Part shown: in pieces, positions 12,366 to 23,702 of the stretch
How the letters are laid out: every line of letters begins with the position of its first letter
Numbering within the stretch: the first letter of the stretch is position 1
Origin: Chelonoidis abingdonii
Lineage: Eukaryota > Chordata > Testudines > Testudinidae
Assembly (NCBI RefSeq): GCF_003597395.2
Contig: NC_133771.1
Coordinates: 56,889,315-56,953,314 of the forward strand
Direction of reading: 5' to 3'
Length of the DNA stretch: 64,000 nucleotides
Notes under the pieces: generated by a model
Told to the model about the DNA's origin: nothing
Database searches by the model: none
Seen by the model: only the letters and a program-made list of their open reading frames with translations
Made by a program: the position numbers and the translations under genes

Positions 12366-12897
12366 CTGCTAGCAGTCATTTGTTTAAAAATATTGCCATG
12401 CATTTAAATAAAAAAGGCCGTTATGGAAACCTGTCATCTGTGACTTGAGGAAAATAATGTTTTATGTAGAAAACATTCAGATAATTTACAATAGCCCTTC
12501 TGTGCCTTTAATGTATGGTAAATGTGACCATGGAATTGCTCCTGAAATCTCTTTTATGCTACTTGGCAGTACATGTGGTAGCTGGAGCTGCAGGGAAAAA
12601 AAAATCCTCTAGGAATCATTGAGCCAGCCTCTAAGCCAGACAATCTACTCTAACACTTCCAGAACAAGCCATACTATAAAAATGTAAATGTGGTAGCAAT
12701 ACTTCCTCCTCATACCATTTTTCAAACAGTAAGTGTACGTATAGTTCACATCACAGTAGCTTGAGAGCATTTGTAAAGGACATGAAGGATCCCAGTTACT
12801 TTGCGTGGGAGGCTTTACACACCTGTGGCTGCGGAGGCAGAGTGAGTCGACATGCATCCCCGTCCCCCATCAATAGGAAGACATTGTAATAAGCCTC

Positions 12898-13762
12898 TGT
12901 CCCAAATCTGGACCTTAGCGTCCAAAATCTGGGTGCTTAGCATGAACCTCCAAGCTTAATTACCAGCTTGGATCTTATCTCACTGCCACCAATCAGGATT
13001 CTGAGTACCTGATAAACTCTCTGGTCTCCNNNNNNNNNNNNNNNNNNNNNNNNNNNNNNNNNNNNNNNNNNNNNNNNNNNNNNNNNNNNNNNNNNNNNNN
13101 NNNNNNNNNNNNNNNNNNNNNNNNNNNNNNNNNNNNNNNNNNNNNNNNNNNNNNNNNNNNNNNNNNNNNNNNNNNNNNNNNNNNNNNNNNNNNNNNNNNN
13201 NNNNNNNNNNNNNNNNNNNNNNNNNNNNNNNNNNNNNNNNNNNNNNNNNNNNNNNNNNNNNNNNNNNNNNNNNNNNNNNNNNNNNNNNNNNNNNNNNNNN
13301 NNNNNNNNNNNNNNNNNNNNNNNNNNNNNNNNNNNNNNNNNNNNNNNNNNNNNNNNNNNNNNNNNNNNNNNNNNNNNNNNNNNNNNNNNNNNNNNNNNNN
13401 NNNNNNNNNNNNNNNNNNNNNNNNNNNNNNNNNNNNNNNNNNNNNNNNNNNNNNNNNNNNNNNNNNNNNNNNNNNNNNNNNNNNNNNNNNNNNNNNNNNN
13501 NNNNNNNNNNNNNNNNNNNNNNNNNNNNNNNNNNNNNNNNNNNNNNNNNNNNNNNNNNNNNNNNNNNNNNNNNNNNNNNNNNNNNNNNNNNNNNNNNNNN
13601 NNNNNNNNNNNNNNNNNNNNNNNNNNNNNNNNNNNNNNNNNNNNNNNCCCTCACTTTGAAAAATCCGGTTTCCTGATTGGTCCTCTGGTCAGGTGTTTGA
13701 TTCCCTTTGTTAACCCTTTACAGGTAAAAGAAACATTAACCCTTAGCTATCTGTTTATGACA
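12898..13762 (-). mobile_element. solo LTR, family A, interrupted by an assembly gap
   Basis: The plus-strand left boundary is TGTCCCAAATCTGG and the right boundary is CTATCTGTTTATGACA, so on the minus strand the element runs TGTCATAAACAGATAG ... GGGACA. The segment 'ccaagcttaattaccagctt' (12951-12970) matches 47219-47236 in the complete copy. The middle is missing as 618 Ns. The flanks (GCCTC left, GACAT right) do not form a clear 5-bp duplication. The two ends may therefore belong to different copies joined in the assembly, or the duplication has decayed. Confidence 0.8.
13030..13647. other. assembly gap (618 Ns)
   Basis: This run of N lies wholly inside the LTR at 12898-13762. The frame that spans it is artificial. 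Confidence 0.99.
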
Positions 13763-13969
13763 GACATACAGTAATTTAATGTAAAACAACAACAACAAGC
13801 CTTACACTGCCTTTATTTTAAATGTCTGTTATGGCCAGCATCAGGCCATCCTCCCTTCTTAACACTGAATTAGCACTGTAGTGCATGATACCTGTTGAAA
13901 GGTGATATTTCCTGATGTGTCCAGTTCTTTCAGGTGTAGCAGGCTGTACTTAACAAGAAGTAATAGACA

Positions 13970-14500
13970 AAAGGGGGACATGGAAATGGAGTGGGACAGG
14001 GAAACAGAGGGAGAAAGAGGAGTAAGAAAAAGAATGAGCAAGGGGTAATGAAGAAAAAGGGTATCAAGTAGCAGAAATGAGGTGAGCAAAGCAGGAAGAG
14101 AGTAACTGAGAATACGGTAAAGTATGAGGAAGTGGGATAGAGCTAGGGAATATGAGCCAAAATTTCCCAATGCCCATCGTGCCCTTGAGACAGTCAGGTG
14201 ACCTGGCTGCCACAGTTCCCCTCCCTTTAAAATGAAGGTTTCCATACATATTTAGCTACCTCAATGTTATGAGGGTTAGCTAATGACTCCAACACGCTTT
14301 GGAAAGAATGTAAAATTTAGGTACGGTTATATTAGGAAAAGGAAGGAGAGAGATGCAGAAAGGGGAATAAAATCAAAGAAAGGAACAGGGAAGAGAGGCA
14401 AGGCAGAAATGCATAGAGGCAAGAGAGAAAAACAAAGAGGGGAAGATAGACAGCTGAGCAAAAAAGTGATGAGAGAGAAGGAGTAAAAGAAGCAAATAGA
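13970..14500 (+). repeat. purine-rich tract
   Basis: The plus strand is strongly purine-biased (GGAGAGAGA, AAGAAAAAG, GAGGCAAGGC, AGAGAGAAAAA). This yields a lysine/arginine/glutamate-rich frame on plus (14283-14486) and a leucine/serine-rich frame on minus (13859-14245). Neither looks like a real protein: both simply translate biased composition. An AT-rich, normal-composition interruption lies near 14150-14280. Confidence 0.65.
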
Positions 14501-15972
14501 TAAGCAGGGTAAAGGAATTGGGACACTAGTGCTTCCCTGAAGACATTGGCAGAAGTGGATGAAGTTGGGGTGTGGGAGGGCTATGGCACAAACCTCCCAG
14601 AAGGCAATGGTGAGTCATCATCTTAGCATATGTGCCATGGGGGACCTGGACAAAGGAAGTTGTAATCAGGGGAGTCTAATTTTTCCCCTTTCCAATCTGC
14701 AAACTCAGAATTTAGAATTTTGTGGGCTAGAGATCTGGATAGATTCAGAGCTGTTGTTCTGGGTCCAAACACACCCAATGTTCTGAGGAATTTGGCTCTG
14801 GAGTTCCAGTTCACACCCATGTTTATCTAAAAGCAATAAGGGGAACATTTCTTGAGTATTGGTACAATTGATTTTGTGGCTCTAGGACTAAAAATTCTGT
14901 TCTTTGCTAATTATTTATCTGCTTGGATGCACCTCAGTTAGCAGCATGTTCAACTAATCTGTGGTGCTATGCAGAAGCTATTCACAAGTGCTGGAGTTTA
15001 CATGACAGAAGTGCTCCCTCCTCCTACCCCTCTGATGTTAGCCTCCCTGGTTCTAGTCATCCTCTCTTGTTCACAACCCTAATGCTATTAGTACACTGCT
15101 CATCTCACGGTGCTTTCAGCAAACCTAGACACTGGAATGTGGCATTTTCTTTCTAAATCAGTCTTCATGTAGTTAATACATTCTAAATTTCTGTTAAGAG
15201 GATTTGTTGTCTTTGTGAGTATATTACAGCAGAGCTAAAATGCCTTTAAAAATAAATTAATATAAGAACAGTCCAGTACTTTACATCACAGTCAGGATAC
15301 ATGGGCTGATTACAAATAATCTCTTGCTTTTGCTCTAGGCGAGGAATCTACTGACCCTGTTTTCCAGGTACACACATCCTCCCTCCTTGTACCCTCGCTC
15401 CCACCCTGCACCAAGGGGCTTCAAACAACTCTTAGGGATTTAGGAAAGGCAAAGCTTTAGCTATGTCACATTTTAGAATTGTCCAGTGTACTGAAGGTTA
15501 AAACAAAATGGGTCAGATTTCCTGAGGCTTTATGTATGTGGTAGCTGTCTGGCCCCCAGTACTCCCTGAGGGAGTTCAGACTGTGCTACTGGAATCATGC
15601 TACCTTAGAACTTTGCATCTGGCAAGGGCAACTTGCTAAGTTGTAAAGGCAACTCATAGCTGGTAAGGGCAGTTTCTGACCCTACCACTTTTTGGGGCCT
15701 GCACATTCTTTGCAGGGGTCCACAATGTAGGGGATATTAAAGCCACTTTCAACTGCACAGTATCTTCCCCACTTTCCACCACTGGGGCTCTCTACCTGGG
15801 TTTCTGAGAACAGAGCTAGCATCCATCTGGCCCAATACTTTTAACAGCATTTCCTTTTTCATTTACCTGCTAGGACATTAACAGTAAGGTTCTGTTTTTC
15901 TCCTGCAAAAGTTTGATGACAGCCAAATGCCTCAAGCACTGTTAGGAATGCAAGTCCCTGAACTCTTTAGAT
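14501..15972. other. unassigned; possible 29-base micro-exon at 15339-15367
   Basis: No gene is supported. At 15320-15338 a pyrimidine-rich stretch ends in CTCTAG. The next 29 bases, ending CCAG, are followed by GTACAC at 15368. One frame reads EESTDPVFQ. This has the form of a micro-exon but there is no independent support. Confidence 0.3.
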
Positions 15973-16331
15973 CAGTGATACTCAGATCTCAGTGGTTCAG
16001 GAGCCACAGTAGTATGAATTCATTGTTTCATTTACTATAGTACTATATATTTATATTTAAACAGTATGACAGGAAATATATGTTATGTGTGTTTCTGTAT
16101 GTATGTGATATAGATATAGATACACAATACCTATAATTTTCACAGCAAAATAACTGACCAAGTATTATTATTTTAGCAACTACAATTGGTAAAAGCCTCC
16201 TGATTGGTTAATAACTTAGATTGGTTAATAATTAAATAACACGGTGTTTTAATATCACGTGCTGCAAAGAGCCACAGCGGAGACATTGAAGAGCCACTTG
16301 CAGCTCCCGAGTCCCAGTCTGAGTATGACTG
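15973..16331. mobile_element. hAT-type element, 359 bp
   Basis: The ends are inverted: CAGTGATACTCAGA on the left and, on minus, CAGTCATACTCAGAC on the right. The near-terminal words 'ggttcaggagccacag' and 'gaagagccactt' fit the same family. The flanks CTTTAGAT and ACTTGGAT share 5 of 8 positions, so the target duplication is eroded. No transposase remnant is present; it is a non-autonomous copy. Confidence 0.65.
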
Positions 16332-16531
16332 ACTTGGATGTTTTTAGTGCTGCAGAAATTAGGTGTGAAGAACACTGGCTAGTTGTTGAGTGCTGAAGCA
16401 GAAACTCAGATTTGAATTCATGTTCTAGCAGGTTAAAAGCAAACTTTTAAATTGCTTTTTCAATTAAATTCATTGTGTTAAGCCTACACACACATTCTGT
16501 TAGAGACTTCAGATCTTACATAGATTTTGGT

Positions 16532-16560
16532 TTTATTTATTTGTTTGTTTGTTTATTTAT
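16532..16560. repeat. TTTA/TTTG microsatellite
   Basis: A short tetranucleotide run: TTTATTTATTTG, then TTTG units, then TTTATTTAT. Confidence 0.85.
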
Positions 16561-16879
16561 AGTATTTCAGTTCACATTTATCAACTAAACAATCCCCGGA
16601 TGTCTATTTGAGAAGCGCTCGCCACAGAAGAGCTAGCAAACCATAACCTCTAGTAGTTTTGCCTCAAACTTAAAAAAACAAAAACAAAAACTGACCTATA
16701 ATTTGAGAAGGGGAATTGTTGAGTAATTTCAAATCTATATGGAAATAATCAGATCAGATTTGACATGTATTAAATAGACTCAATGCACCTTTATGTAAAG
16801 ATTCCTTGCTTTACTGTAAGTTCCTTAATGCTTTAAAAGAAGCCTATTTTTTCAGTACTGTGTTCTGAAAATTCATGTA

Positions 16880-17665
16880 CAGTAAAAGCTGTGTTATCTG
16901 GCACTTTACCAACCAGAAAGTTCTATAAACTGGCATTTCTGATCTTCATTGAAAGTCTAGTTTAAAGTGTGGTTGACCCGGGACCGGTAGTTCCCCACCT
17001 GGTTCCATGGGGCTCCCCGGAAGTGACAACATGTCCCTGCTGCTCCTAGGTGGAGGAATGGCCACGAGTGGTTCCGAGTACGGGAGGGGTGCAGGGTGGG
17101 GGTTGAGGTGTGGGAGGGAATGCAGGGCATGGAATCTGGGAGGGAGTTTGGGAATGGGAGGGAGCAGGAGGTTAGGAAGGGGGCAGGGGGTTAGGGCATG
17201 GGAGGAGATTTCGGGTGCTGGGTCCAGCTGGTGCTCATCTTGGGTGGCTCCCCACAAGCAGTGACCTGTTCCTGCTGCTCCTAGATAGAGGCACGGCTAG
17301 GCAGCTCTGTGCGCTGCTCCCATCCTGCCCCAAGCACTGGGTCCACAGCTCCCATGGCCAGGAACCATGGACTATGGGAGCTGCAGGGGCAGTGCCTAGG
17401 AGTGGAGGCAGCGTGAAGACCTGCCTAGCTGTGCCTCTGCCTAGAAGCAGCAGGGACAGGTCGCCGCTTGTGGAAAGCTGCCCAAGGTGAAGCCACTCGC
17501 CGCTTGTGGAAAGCTGCCCAAGGTGAAGCCACCCGGATCCGGCACCCCCTCACACACCCCAAGCTCCCTCACACACCCAAACTCCCTCCATCTTAGTTAA
17601 CCAGAAATTTTCACTGACAGGCACCCCCAATTCACCCAATATGCCAGATAAAAAAGCTTTTACTG
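16880..17665. mobile_element. pogo/Tigger-like DNA transposon, non-autonomous, 786 bp
   Basis: Terminal inverted repeats are CAGTAAAAGCTGTGTTATCT on the left and, on minus, CAGTAAAAGCTTTTTTATCT on the right. TA flanks both sides (16878-16879 and 17666-17667), as expected for Tc1/mariner-type insertion. The interior is GC-rich and holds the frames at 16946-17257, 17007-17264 and 17215-17490, which show no transposase motifs. It also carries a 36-bp tandem duplication at 17461-17532. The pogo/Tigger label rests on the TIR style and TA duplication, not on coding sequence. Confidence 0.75.
17461..17532. repeat. 36-bp tandem duplication
   Basis: The unit TCGCCGCTTGTGGAAAGCTG... occurs at 17461-17496 and again at 17497-17532, in direct contact and almost identical. 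It lies inside the pogo/Tigger-like element. Confidence 0.9.
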
Positions 17666-17667
17666 TA

Positions 17668-19019
17668 CTGAGAATCACTTCTTACTGTGATCAAAACCAT
17701 CAGTTATATTTGCAGTCAGAGTGCAGTGCTTTTCTGAAATTTAACTCTGTAACATAATATTGTAGGATTCTAAGTTGTTGCTCACAGACTCCATCAACTT
17801 GCTCAGTTCATAAATATAGACTTTTTTTTCATCTTTCTGCCTTCTGAAAACTCAGCCTGGGTTCTTAGTGCGAAACTGGGTTATTTACTTCTCATGTCAC
17901 TGGTAATAAAGATGCTGCAGGCCATATGCCATCAGTGATATCTGTGCAATCTTTTCAACCTGTAAATGGAGAATATTTTATATGACGTCACTGATTCACT
18001 CTAAATAAGAAAAGACACAATGCCATTTTTACAGCCACTTTTCAAAGTAGATCCATGCTGAAGTTTTTGTTTAAAGTAGGGGTTTGGGGATTTCGTTCTA
18101 AAAGTGAGGACGATATTGAGCCATGATTTCACTTGTAGGATCTCCATTGTCATGGCTTCTAAACTAGCACTCTCCATGTTTTAAGACCTAATTCAGATTT
18201 GCCTGTGGGACAACATTTGACATCAAGGGAATTCCAGCCTACGTTTATGAGGACAGAATTTCGCTCTTAATAGTATTTGGCATCTGCCACTTTAGCGGTA
18301 GATAAAATAAGTTTTATTCTTCAAACATTACAGGCCACATTTTTAAGAGGCTTTAACACCAGCCTTTTATTTTACACTCACAGTCAATGGAAGTTTGATT
18401 TCCATGCATACATTCTAAGTGAGCAGTCAGTTTTTCAGCTGGTGTTATTTAGGATCACTCCACTGAGTTCCCTTCCCTGATTCTGGCCATGATTACACTA
18501 GCTGAGTTTTACACCAGTTGGGAATCTCTTCCTAGGCATCTAACTAACTGATTTGCATATGCAGACATTTACACCCATATATCAGGTAGTTAGACATCTG
18601 AACTCATGATTTGTATTCACAGCCAATAGCATGTGCAACATTGTGCCAGAGTGTTGATCAAAGGCACAGATTAGAAGCCAGTTATTAAAATTTGGCCATA
18701 ACTATTTTGCTAAGATATTAAGTCACAAAGTTATTCCTTCAAATTTAAAACCAGACTTACATGCACTATTACTTTCTCTATAGAAGGGAAGAGAAAAACT
18801 GTAGATACATTTGAGAGTGCTGTAAATAAACCTAGATAGAATCATCTTTCTTTGTTAACATCATTGGTTTGACAAAAAACACTCCCACAAAACACTTCAA
18901 TAAAATGATTTTTAAAAAGGGCTCCCTAAAATTTGGCTCCAAAAGGTGTCATGAAGTAACATTCATTTTGACTCCCACTCAGACAAATCAACAATCTGTC
19001 TAAATTATTGATTTATTAC
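17668..19019. other. unassigned sequence with faint MITE remnants
   Basis: No gene is recognised. Near 18480-18525 'gattacactagctgagttttacaccagttggg' resembles an old palindromic MITE found widely in turtle-like genomes. The rest is featureless to me. Confidence 0.35.
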
Positions 19020-19195
19020 TATAGGCTACATGGGTGGGAGGATATGAGATCTATAACTACAAACAGGAACAGTTTAAGAGGCTAATTAGAGAAGGGAAAA
19101 GAGATGCTTAATGATGAATTGCAGAGAATATTTCAACTAACGAAGAATTCTTCAAATATTTTATCAACAGAAAAGGTAAGAAGAAAGGTTTTCCT
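19020..19195 (+). mobile_element. CR1-like LINE fragment
   Basis: The string 'gaagggaaaagagatgctta' with 'gaagaattcttcaaatattttatcaacagaaaaggtaag' recalls the CR1 ORF2 segment of type KAKRE...NPKKFFKYVNRK upstream of the reverse transcriptase. It is heavily decayed and may be the 5' part of the CR1 at 20395-21765. Confidence 0.45.
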
Positions 19196-20394
19196 CTATA
19201 AACAGCAGTGGGTTATTTGAGATGGAGTTAAATTAATGTGGCTAGATGCTCAACTGGTATAATCTGGTGTAGCTCCATTAATTGAGTGAGTCAGGGAAGC
19301 TATATGGACTTGCATCAGCTAAGGATCTGGCCCATGGATTTTTTAAGCAGTTTACTTTTATGCTTCCCAGAGGAAAAGAGAAAGAATGGAGAGCTGCCTT
19401 AACCTAATGTTTATATTTCTGATTTGGGAGCTGGAAGGGCTTAATTGCATGAAGGTAAGAATGGAACTGGCTGTGAAATGATTGGATTGTCCAGATAGCA
19501 TAAATCAACTGATTAAAAAGAAATGAGGGAAAGATTACTGATGCCTGCTTTGGGAAGTTCTCTGATTATAGGCTAGATTTGTGAGGACTGTAAAGAAACA
19601 GACATAATAGTTATTCAAAAGAGGGTCAACAGACGAGGCAGGCAGTTGGTCCAAATTCAATTATGAGGAAAACATTCAGAACAATTTTACAGTCTTTGGT
19701 GGCAGAGAAGGACAGCCTGCTTAGAAACAGCCAACAAGGATTTAAGAAAGGAAAATATAACTTTTTGTTGTTGGGGAGATTAACATTGTACTAGATGCAG
19801 GGACCCTACTTTGTCCCCAGTGAATAAAGGACTTTGATTCCCCCTCTCCTTCCACATGTACTGCAGGCAAGCGACTATACATTGGCTGCTTGGGAGACAA
19901 AGAGGGTAGGAGACTGTAGAAGGAAAGGGGTCTGCACCCTGGGAACTTTCTGTTACTCTCTTGTTTCTTTTAGCTTATTTTCATTTATGGGTCTAAATGT
20001 GATCATTGGAAGAAAATTTATGACTACCAGTGGGCTCTGCTGCGACATGCTGCTAATATAGTCTTGGTCTAACTAGAAAGAGAGCATCATAAAGGTGTGT
20101 GCCAATGACTGATTTGAAGAAGTGAGTTGTTTCTGAAATATCTGATATATAGGCATAGCTCTGGGAAATAGTTGGTTTCTTTAAAACAATGATACCATAA
20201 AATGCACAACTTGAGTTGGGAATATCAAAAATAAAATATCAACAAATTTAGATTTAATGAATTTGGAGACATGTAATGGATAATGTGCACATCCAAGTTC
20301 AGATTTGATTCTTTTAGGCCCATTTCCTTAGTTGCCAATGGCTTACTGCTAATAGAAGAATAAAAAGGGTTCTTTCAAATACATCAAGATGTAA
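19196..20394. other. unassigned; probable insertion between two CR1 fragments
   Basis: The part at 19210-19340 ('ctcaactggtataatctggtgtagctccattaatt' ... 'aaggatctggccc') looks like an old palindromic MITE. The remainder, including the frame at 19834-20061, is unrecognised. Confidence 0.35.
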
Positions 20395-21765
20395 AAATGT
20401 ACGAGGAAAAAAGCAGGACTATTCGTAGAGTAGGGGGATAAAACTGATAATCACTCAGAATAGCTGAGCTATTGATCTCCTTTTTCAATATCTATCTTCA
20501 ACAAGGGAAACATTCAGAAAAGAAGGTAGACCCTGTAGAAGATCTGTTCATAGAGTAGGTAAAGGTGTACATATGCAAATAAGTATGTCAGGATGACATG
20601 TTTTCTAAGATATTAAAAGAATTACTAAATTTACTGAACCCACTGACAACAAGTAAGTGTGAAGGTACGGGGTGAATGGAGATAAATGAGTGTGGTACTG
20701 ATTTTCAAAAAAGAAAAGATTGATCCTGACAACTAGGATCCCATAAATCTAACTTCAATACCTAGAAATCAGTGAATAAATATTACATCATTAATAACTA
20801 GAAGAACAGAGCCATGAACAGTAGACATCATGAGCTTATGAAGAATAAATCTCATCAGTCAATCTTGGTTGCTTTTTGGATACAGTTATAAAATTAATGG
20901 GTGAGGGAACTAAAGTAGATATATTTGGATTTTAGTTAAGCATTTGATAGAGTATTTCATGAAATCTCAATTTAAAATTTTTGTTCAGATTGGCCTGGAT
21001 GAGAATACAATTGTGCAGGCTGTGAACTGGCTAAATGGCTAAAAAATAAATAAATAAACAGCAATGTATCAAGTTGAGAGGAGGAATCTAGAGGGTACCT
21101 CAGGGAATGGTGTGAGGATTGGTTTTATTTCAATATCTTTAGTAATTATCTGGAAGAGGGAGTAAACAATATACTAATGGAACTGCTATATAATAGTAAA
21201 TTGGTAGGAGTTGTGACCATCACTGAAGACAGAAATAATGCAAAGGAACCTAGAAAGATTTGAAACATGATCTGAAATAACAAACATTATTCAGCTTAGA
21301 AAAGTAGAATCTAATACATCTGAGTCAAAATAATCTGAAACATTCACATGCTGCATAGGAGGGAGAAATCTGGGGTACAATTGTGCTTGAAAGTTACCTG
21401 ATGATGTACTGGACAGTATATTAGATATGTGTTGACAATGTGCTATGGCTTCAATAAAGACCAAAATATATTTTCATGCTGTATTAAAAAAGGCATCATC
21501 TTAAAGCACCAGGGTAAGAACTTTGCTTTATATATCTCTGGTACAATCACACTTGGAATTATTGTATTCAGTTCATGAAACCAAAGAGTCAGAACAATAT
21601 TGACAAATTAGGAGTTCAGAGAAAAGCAACTGAAATAAGCAGAGGGCTGGTGAGAATGAATTACCAGCAATGACTAAAGAGGGGATGGAGTCCACACTGT
21701 TAATACGAAGAGAAGAATTATTTTGGGACAGCTTGTGGCAGGCACTTTTGCAGGTTTGCAAGAGT
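20395..21765 (+). mobile_element. CR1-like LINE, decayed ORF2
   Basis: Broken translation shows reverse transcriptase landmarks in order. They are KKEKIDPDN followed by DPINLTSIPRNQ (20710-20770, the 'PISLTSVPGK' block), YLDFS*AFDRVFHE (about 20920-20965, motif A) and LVIIWKRE (about 21145). The downstream 'tcacacttggaattattgtattcagttc' (21548-21575) matches the 'LEYCVQFW' region. Many stops and frameshifts make it a dead copy, older than the one at 26150. No 3' tail is clear. Confidence 0.7.
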
Positions 21766-21818
21766 TGGGCAAGCAGCTAAGAATCCTTTGTGTAGCCAAA
21801 GTAAGGGCCTGTTATGAT

Positions 21819-22531
21819 TAAGGCTATGTTTTAGTCATGGGTGTTTTTAGTAAAAGTCATGCACAGGTCACGGACAGTAAACAAAATTCATGTCCCCGAC
21901 CTGTCCATGACTTTTACTATATACCCCTAACTAAAACTTGGGACCGGGGGCCACGAGTGCTCTGGGGGGCCGCCGTGGGTGCTCAGAGGGGGTGGCCCAT
22001 GACCCACACTGATGCTAGGGGGGAGGCAGGCAGTGGTGCATGGCCTGGGACCTCCACTGGTGCTCGGTGGGAGGACCAGGAGTACGCGGCCCAGGATCCC
22101 CACTACTACAGGGCAGGTAGTACTGTGGGGGGGCAGGCATGGCACACCGCCCGGGACTCTTGCTGGTACTGGGGGGCAGGCAGCCGTGCACAGCCTGGGA
22201 CCCGCACTGGTGCTGGGGGGAGGGTTGGCGGGGCTCACAGGCTCCCTACCTGACTCCGTGTGTCCCTGAAGCTCCTAGCGGGAGGGAAGGCCAGGCACTG
22301 GCTCTGCAGCTCCCATTGGCTGGGAACTCCCTGACCCCTCCACCTAGAAGTTGCAGGGATATGCCTCTGGAAGCCAGGGAGCCCCCACTCCAAGGTAAGA
22401 GATGCCCCTCACCCCAATCCCCTGCCCATAGCCCTGAGTCCCCTCCCACACACCCAAATTCCTGCTGTTGCTGGCCCAGGGGCTGCCCAATTCGTGACTT
22501 CTGTGATCTCTGTGACAGACATGCAGCCTTA
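21819..22531. mobile_element. hAT-type element, 713 bp, TAAGGCT termini
   Basis: The ends are TAAGGCTATGTTTTAGTCAT on the left and, on minus, TAAGGCTGCATGTCTGTCAC on the right. The 8-bp duplication GTTATGAT is exact (21811-21818 and 22532-22539). The subterminal 'gtcatgcacaggtcacggacag' and 'acctgtccatgac' form a further inverted pair. The GC-rich interior produces the long frames at 21837-22253, 22139-22609 and 22246-22575, none with transposase motifs. A short relative is nested at 26877-27038. Confidence 0.85.
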
Positions 22532-22539
22532 GTTATGAT

Positions 22540-22931
22540 TACAGGGACTGCTGCCTCTGCACCCTTGGGGCACATGATGTGTCTCTCAAAGAAGGCAGGG
22601 TTAGGTTAGGAAGTGGTCAGCCATAGCACCACACCTTCTCCACTGGCCCATGAAATGGGCTAATGGCAGTGAGGGGAGAAGGGTACAGGAGAAACGTTCT
22701 TGTACTATTAAGCAGAAGCACAGTCTACCAAAGAAGGGGCAGAAGCTCCATAGCTTGTAATATCTTAAAACCAAAGTCAGTAAAGAGCTACAAAATTGAA
22801 TGTAGAATGAACTATCCTGGAGTAGAAAGGAGGTGGATTGCATGACTAATCTGTTTTCGATCTCTAGTTTCTACAGTTCTACTGTGTGATTCATACAGAA
22901 TTATGCACATGTCCCTCAGCCAACTGGTTTA
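22540..22931. other. unassigned sequence
   Basis: No gene or element is recognised. The small frames at 22601-22843 and 22663-22845 overlap on opposite strands and have no recognisable domain. Confidence 0.4.
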
Positions 22932-22939
22932 GACTATTC

Positions 22940-23272
22940 CAGGAATCGGCAACCTTTAGCACGTGGCCTGTCAAGGAAATCTGCTGACGGGCCGGGTCGG
23001 TTTGTTTACCTGCAGCATCCGCAGATTCAGCCGATCACAGCTCCCGCTGGCCGTGGTTAGCCGCTCCAGGTCAATGCAGGCTGTGGGAAGCCGCAGCCAG
23101 CACATGACTCAGCCTGCACCACTTCTTGCAGCCCACATTGGCTTGGAACAGCAAACCACAGCCAGTGGGAGCTGCTATCGGCCGAACCTGTGGACGCTGC
23201 AGGTAAACAAACTGACCCGGCCTGCCAACAGAGTTCCCTGATGGGCCGCATGCCAAAGGTTGCTGATCCCTG
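22940..23272. mobile_element. hAT-type MITE family C, 333 bp
   Basis: Ends: CAGGAATCGGCAACCTTTAG left and, on minus, CAGGGATCAGCAACCTTTGG right. The 8-bp duplication GACTATTC is exact (22932-22939 and 23273-23280). The interior is a long imperfect palindrome: 'ggtttgtttacctgcagc' in the left half is matched by 'gctgcaggtaaacaaac' in the right half. There is no transposase. Copies of the same family lie at 36461, 49574 and 54217, and part of the interior is shared with 28978. Confidence 0.92.
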
Positions 23273-23470
23273 GACTATTCAGTCTCTTTAGAAACCACTA
23301 TTGATGTCATTCTGAAACGTGGCCAATAAGTGATGCTAAGGAGTAGTGCCCGTAGAATCTTTTATCAGTGGTGCTATGTCACCTCTACAGAGCTCTTAAT
23401 CTACACTAACTTTGGAGTAGGAGTCCCCGAGTAGATTCCAGAGCTGTGTCTTCCATATTTCAGCCTAATA

Positions 23471-23694
23471 GAGGGGTTCTCAAACTGGAGTTCGAGGTCC
23501 CTCAGGGGATCATGAGGTTATTACATGGGGGGGGGGTCACAAGCCGTCAGCCTCCACCCCAAACCCTGCTTTTTATCCAGCATTTATAATGGTATTAAAT
23601 ATATTAAAAAGTGTTTGTAATTTATAAGTGGAGGTCGCACTCAGAAGCTTGCTATGTGAAAGGGGTCATGAGTACAAGAGTTTGAGAACCACTG
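23471..23694. mobile_element. hAT-type MITE, 224 bp, TTCTCAAAC termini
   Basis: Ends: GAGGGGTTCTCAAACTGGAG left (the first base is mutated from C) and, on minus, CAGTGGTTCTCAAACTCTTG right. The 8-bp duplication GCCTAATA is exact (23463-23470 and 23695-23702). The interior is AT-rich with no coding content. Confidence 0.9.
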
Positions 23695-23702
23695 GCCTAA
23701 TA

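Noticed and set aside
12980..13654. 224-residue minus-strand frame
   Set aside because: It is almost entirely assembly gap (N) and has no real sequence.
12893..13767. Target duplication around the LTR 12898-13762
   Set aside because: GCCTC and GACAT do not match well enough to claim a duplication.
13859..14245. 128-residue minus-strand frame rich in leucine and serine
   Set aside because: Explained by the purine-rich tract on the other strand; no start context or domain.
14283..14486. 67-residue lysine/arginine-rich plus-strand frame
   Set aside because: Low-complexity translation of a GA-rich tract.
16946..17490. Proline- and glycine-rich frames on both strands
   Set aside because: Lie in the GC-rich interior of the pogo/Tigger-like element.
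22139..22609. 156-residue plus-strand frame, with overlapping minus frame 22246-22575
   Set aside because: Mostly inside the hAT element 21819-22531; GC-rich composition, no transposase or other domain, and the frame runs past the element edge.
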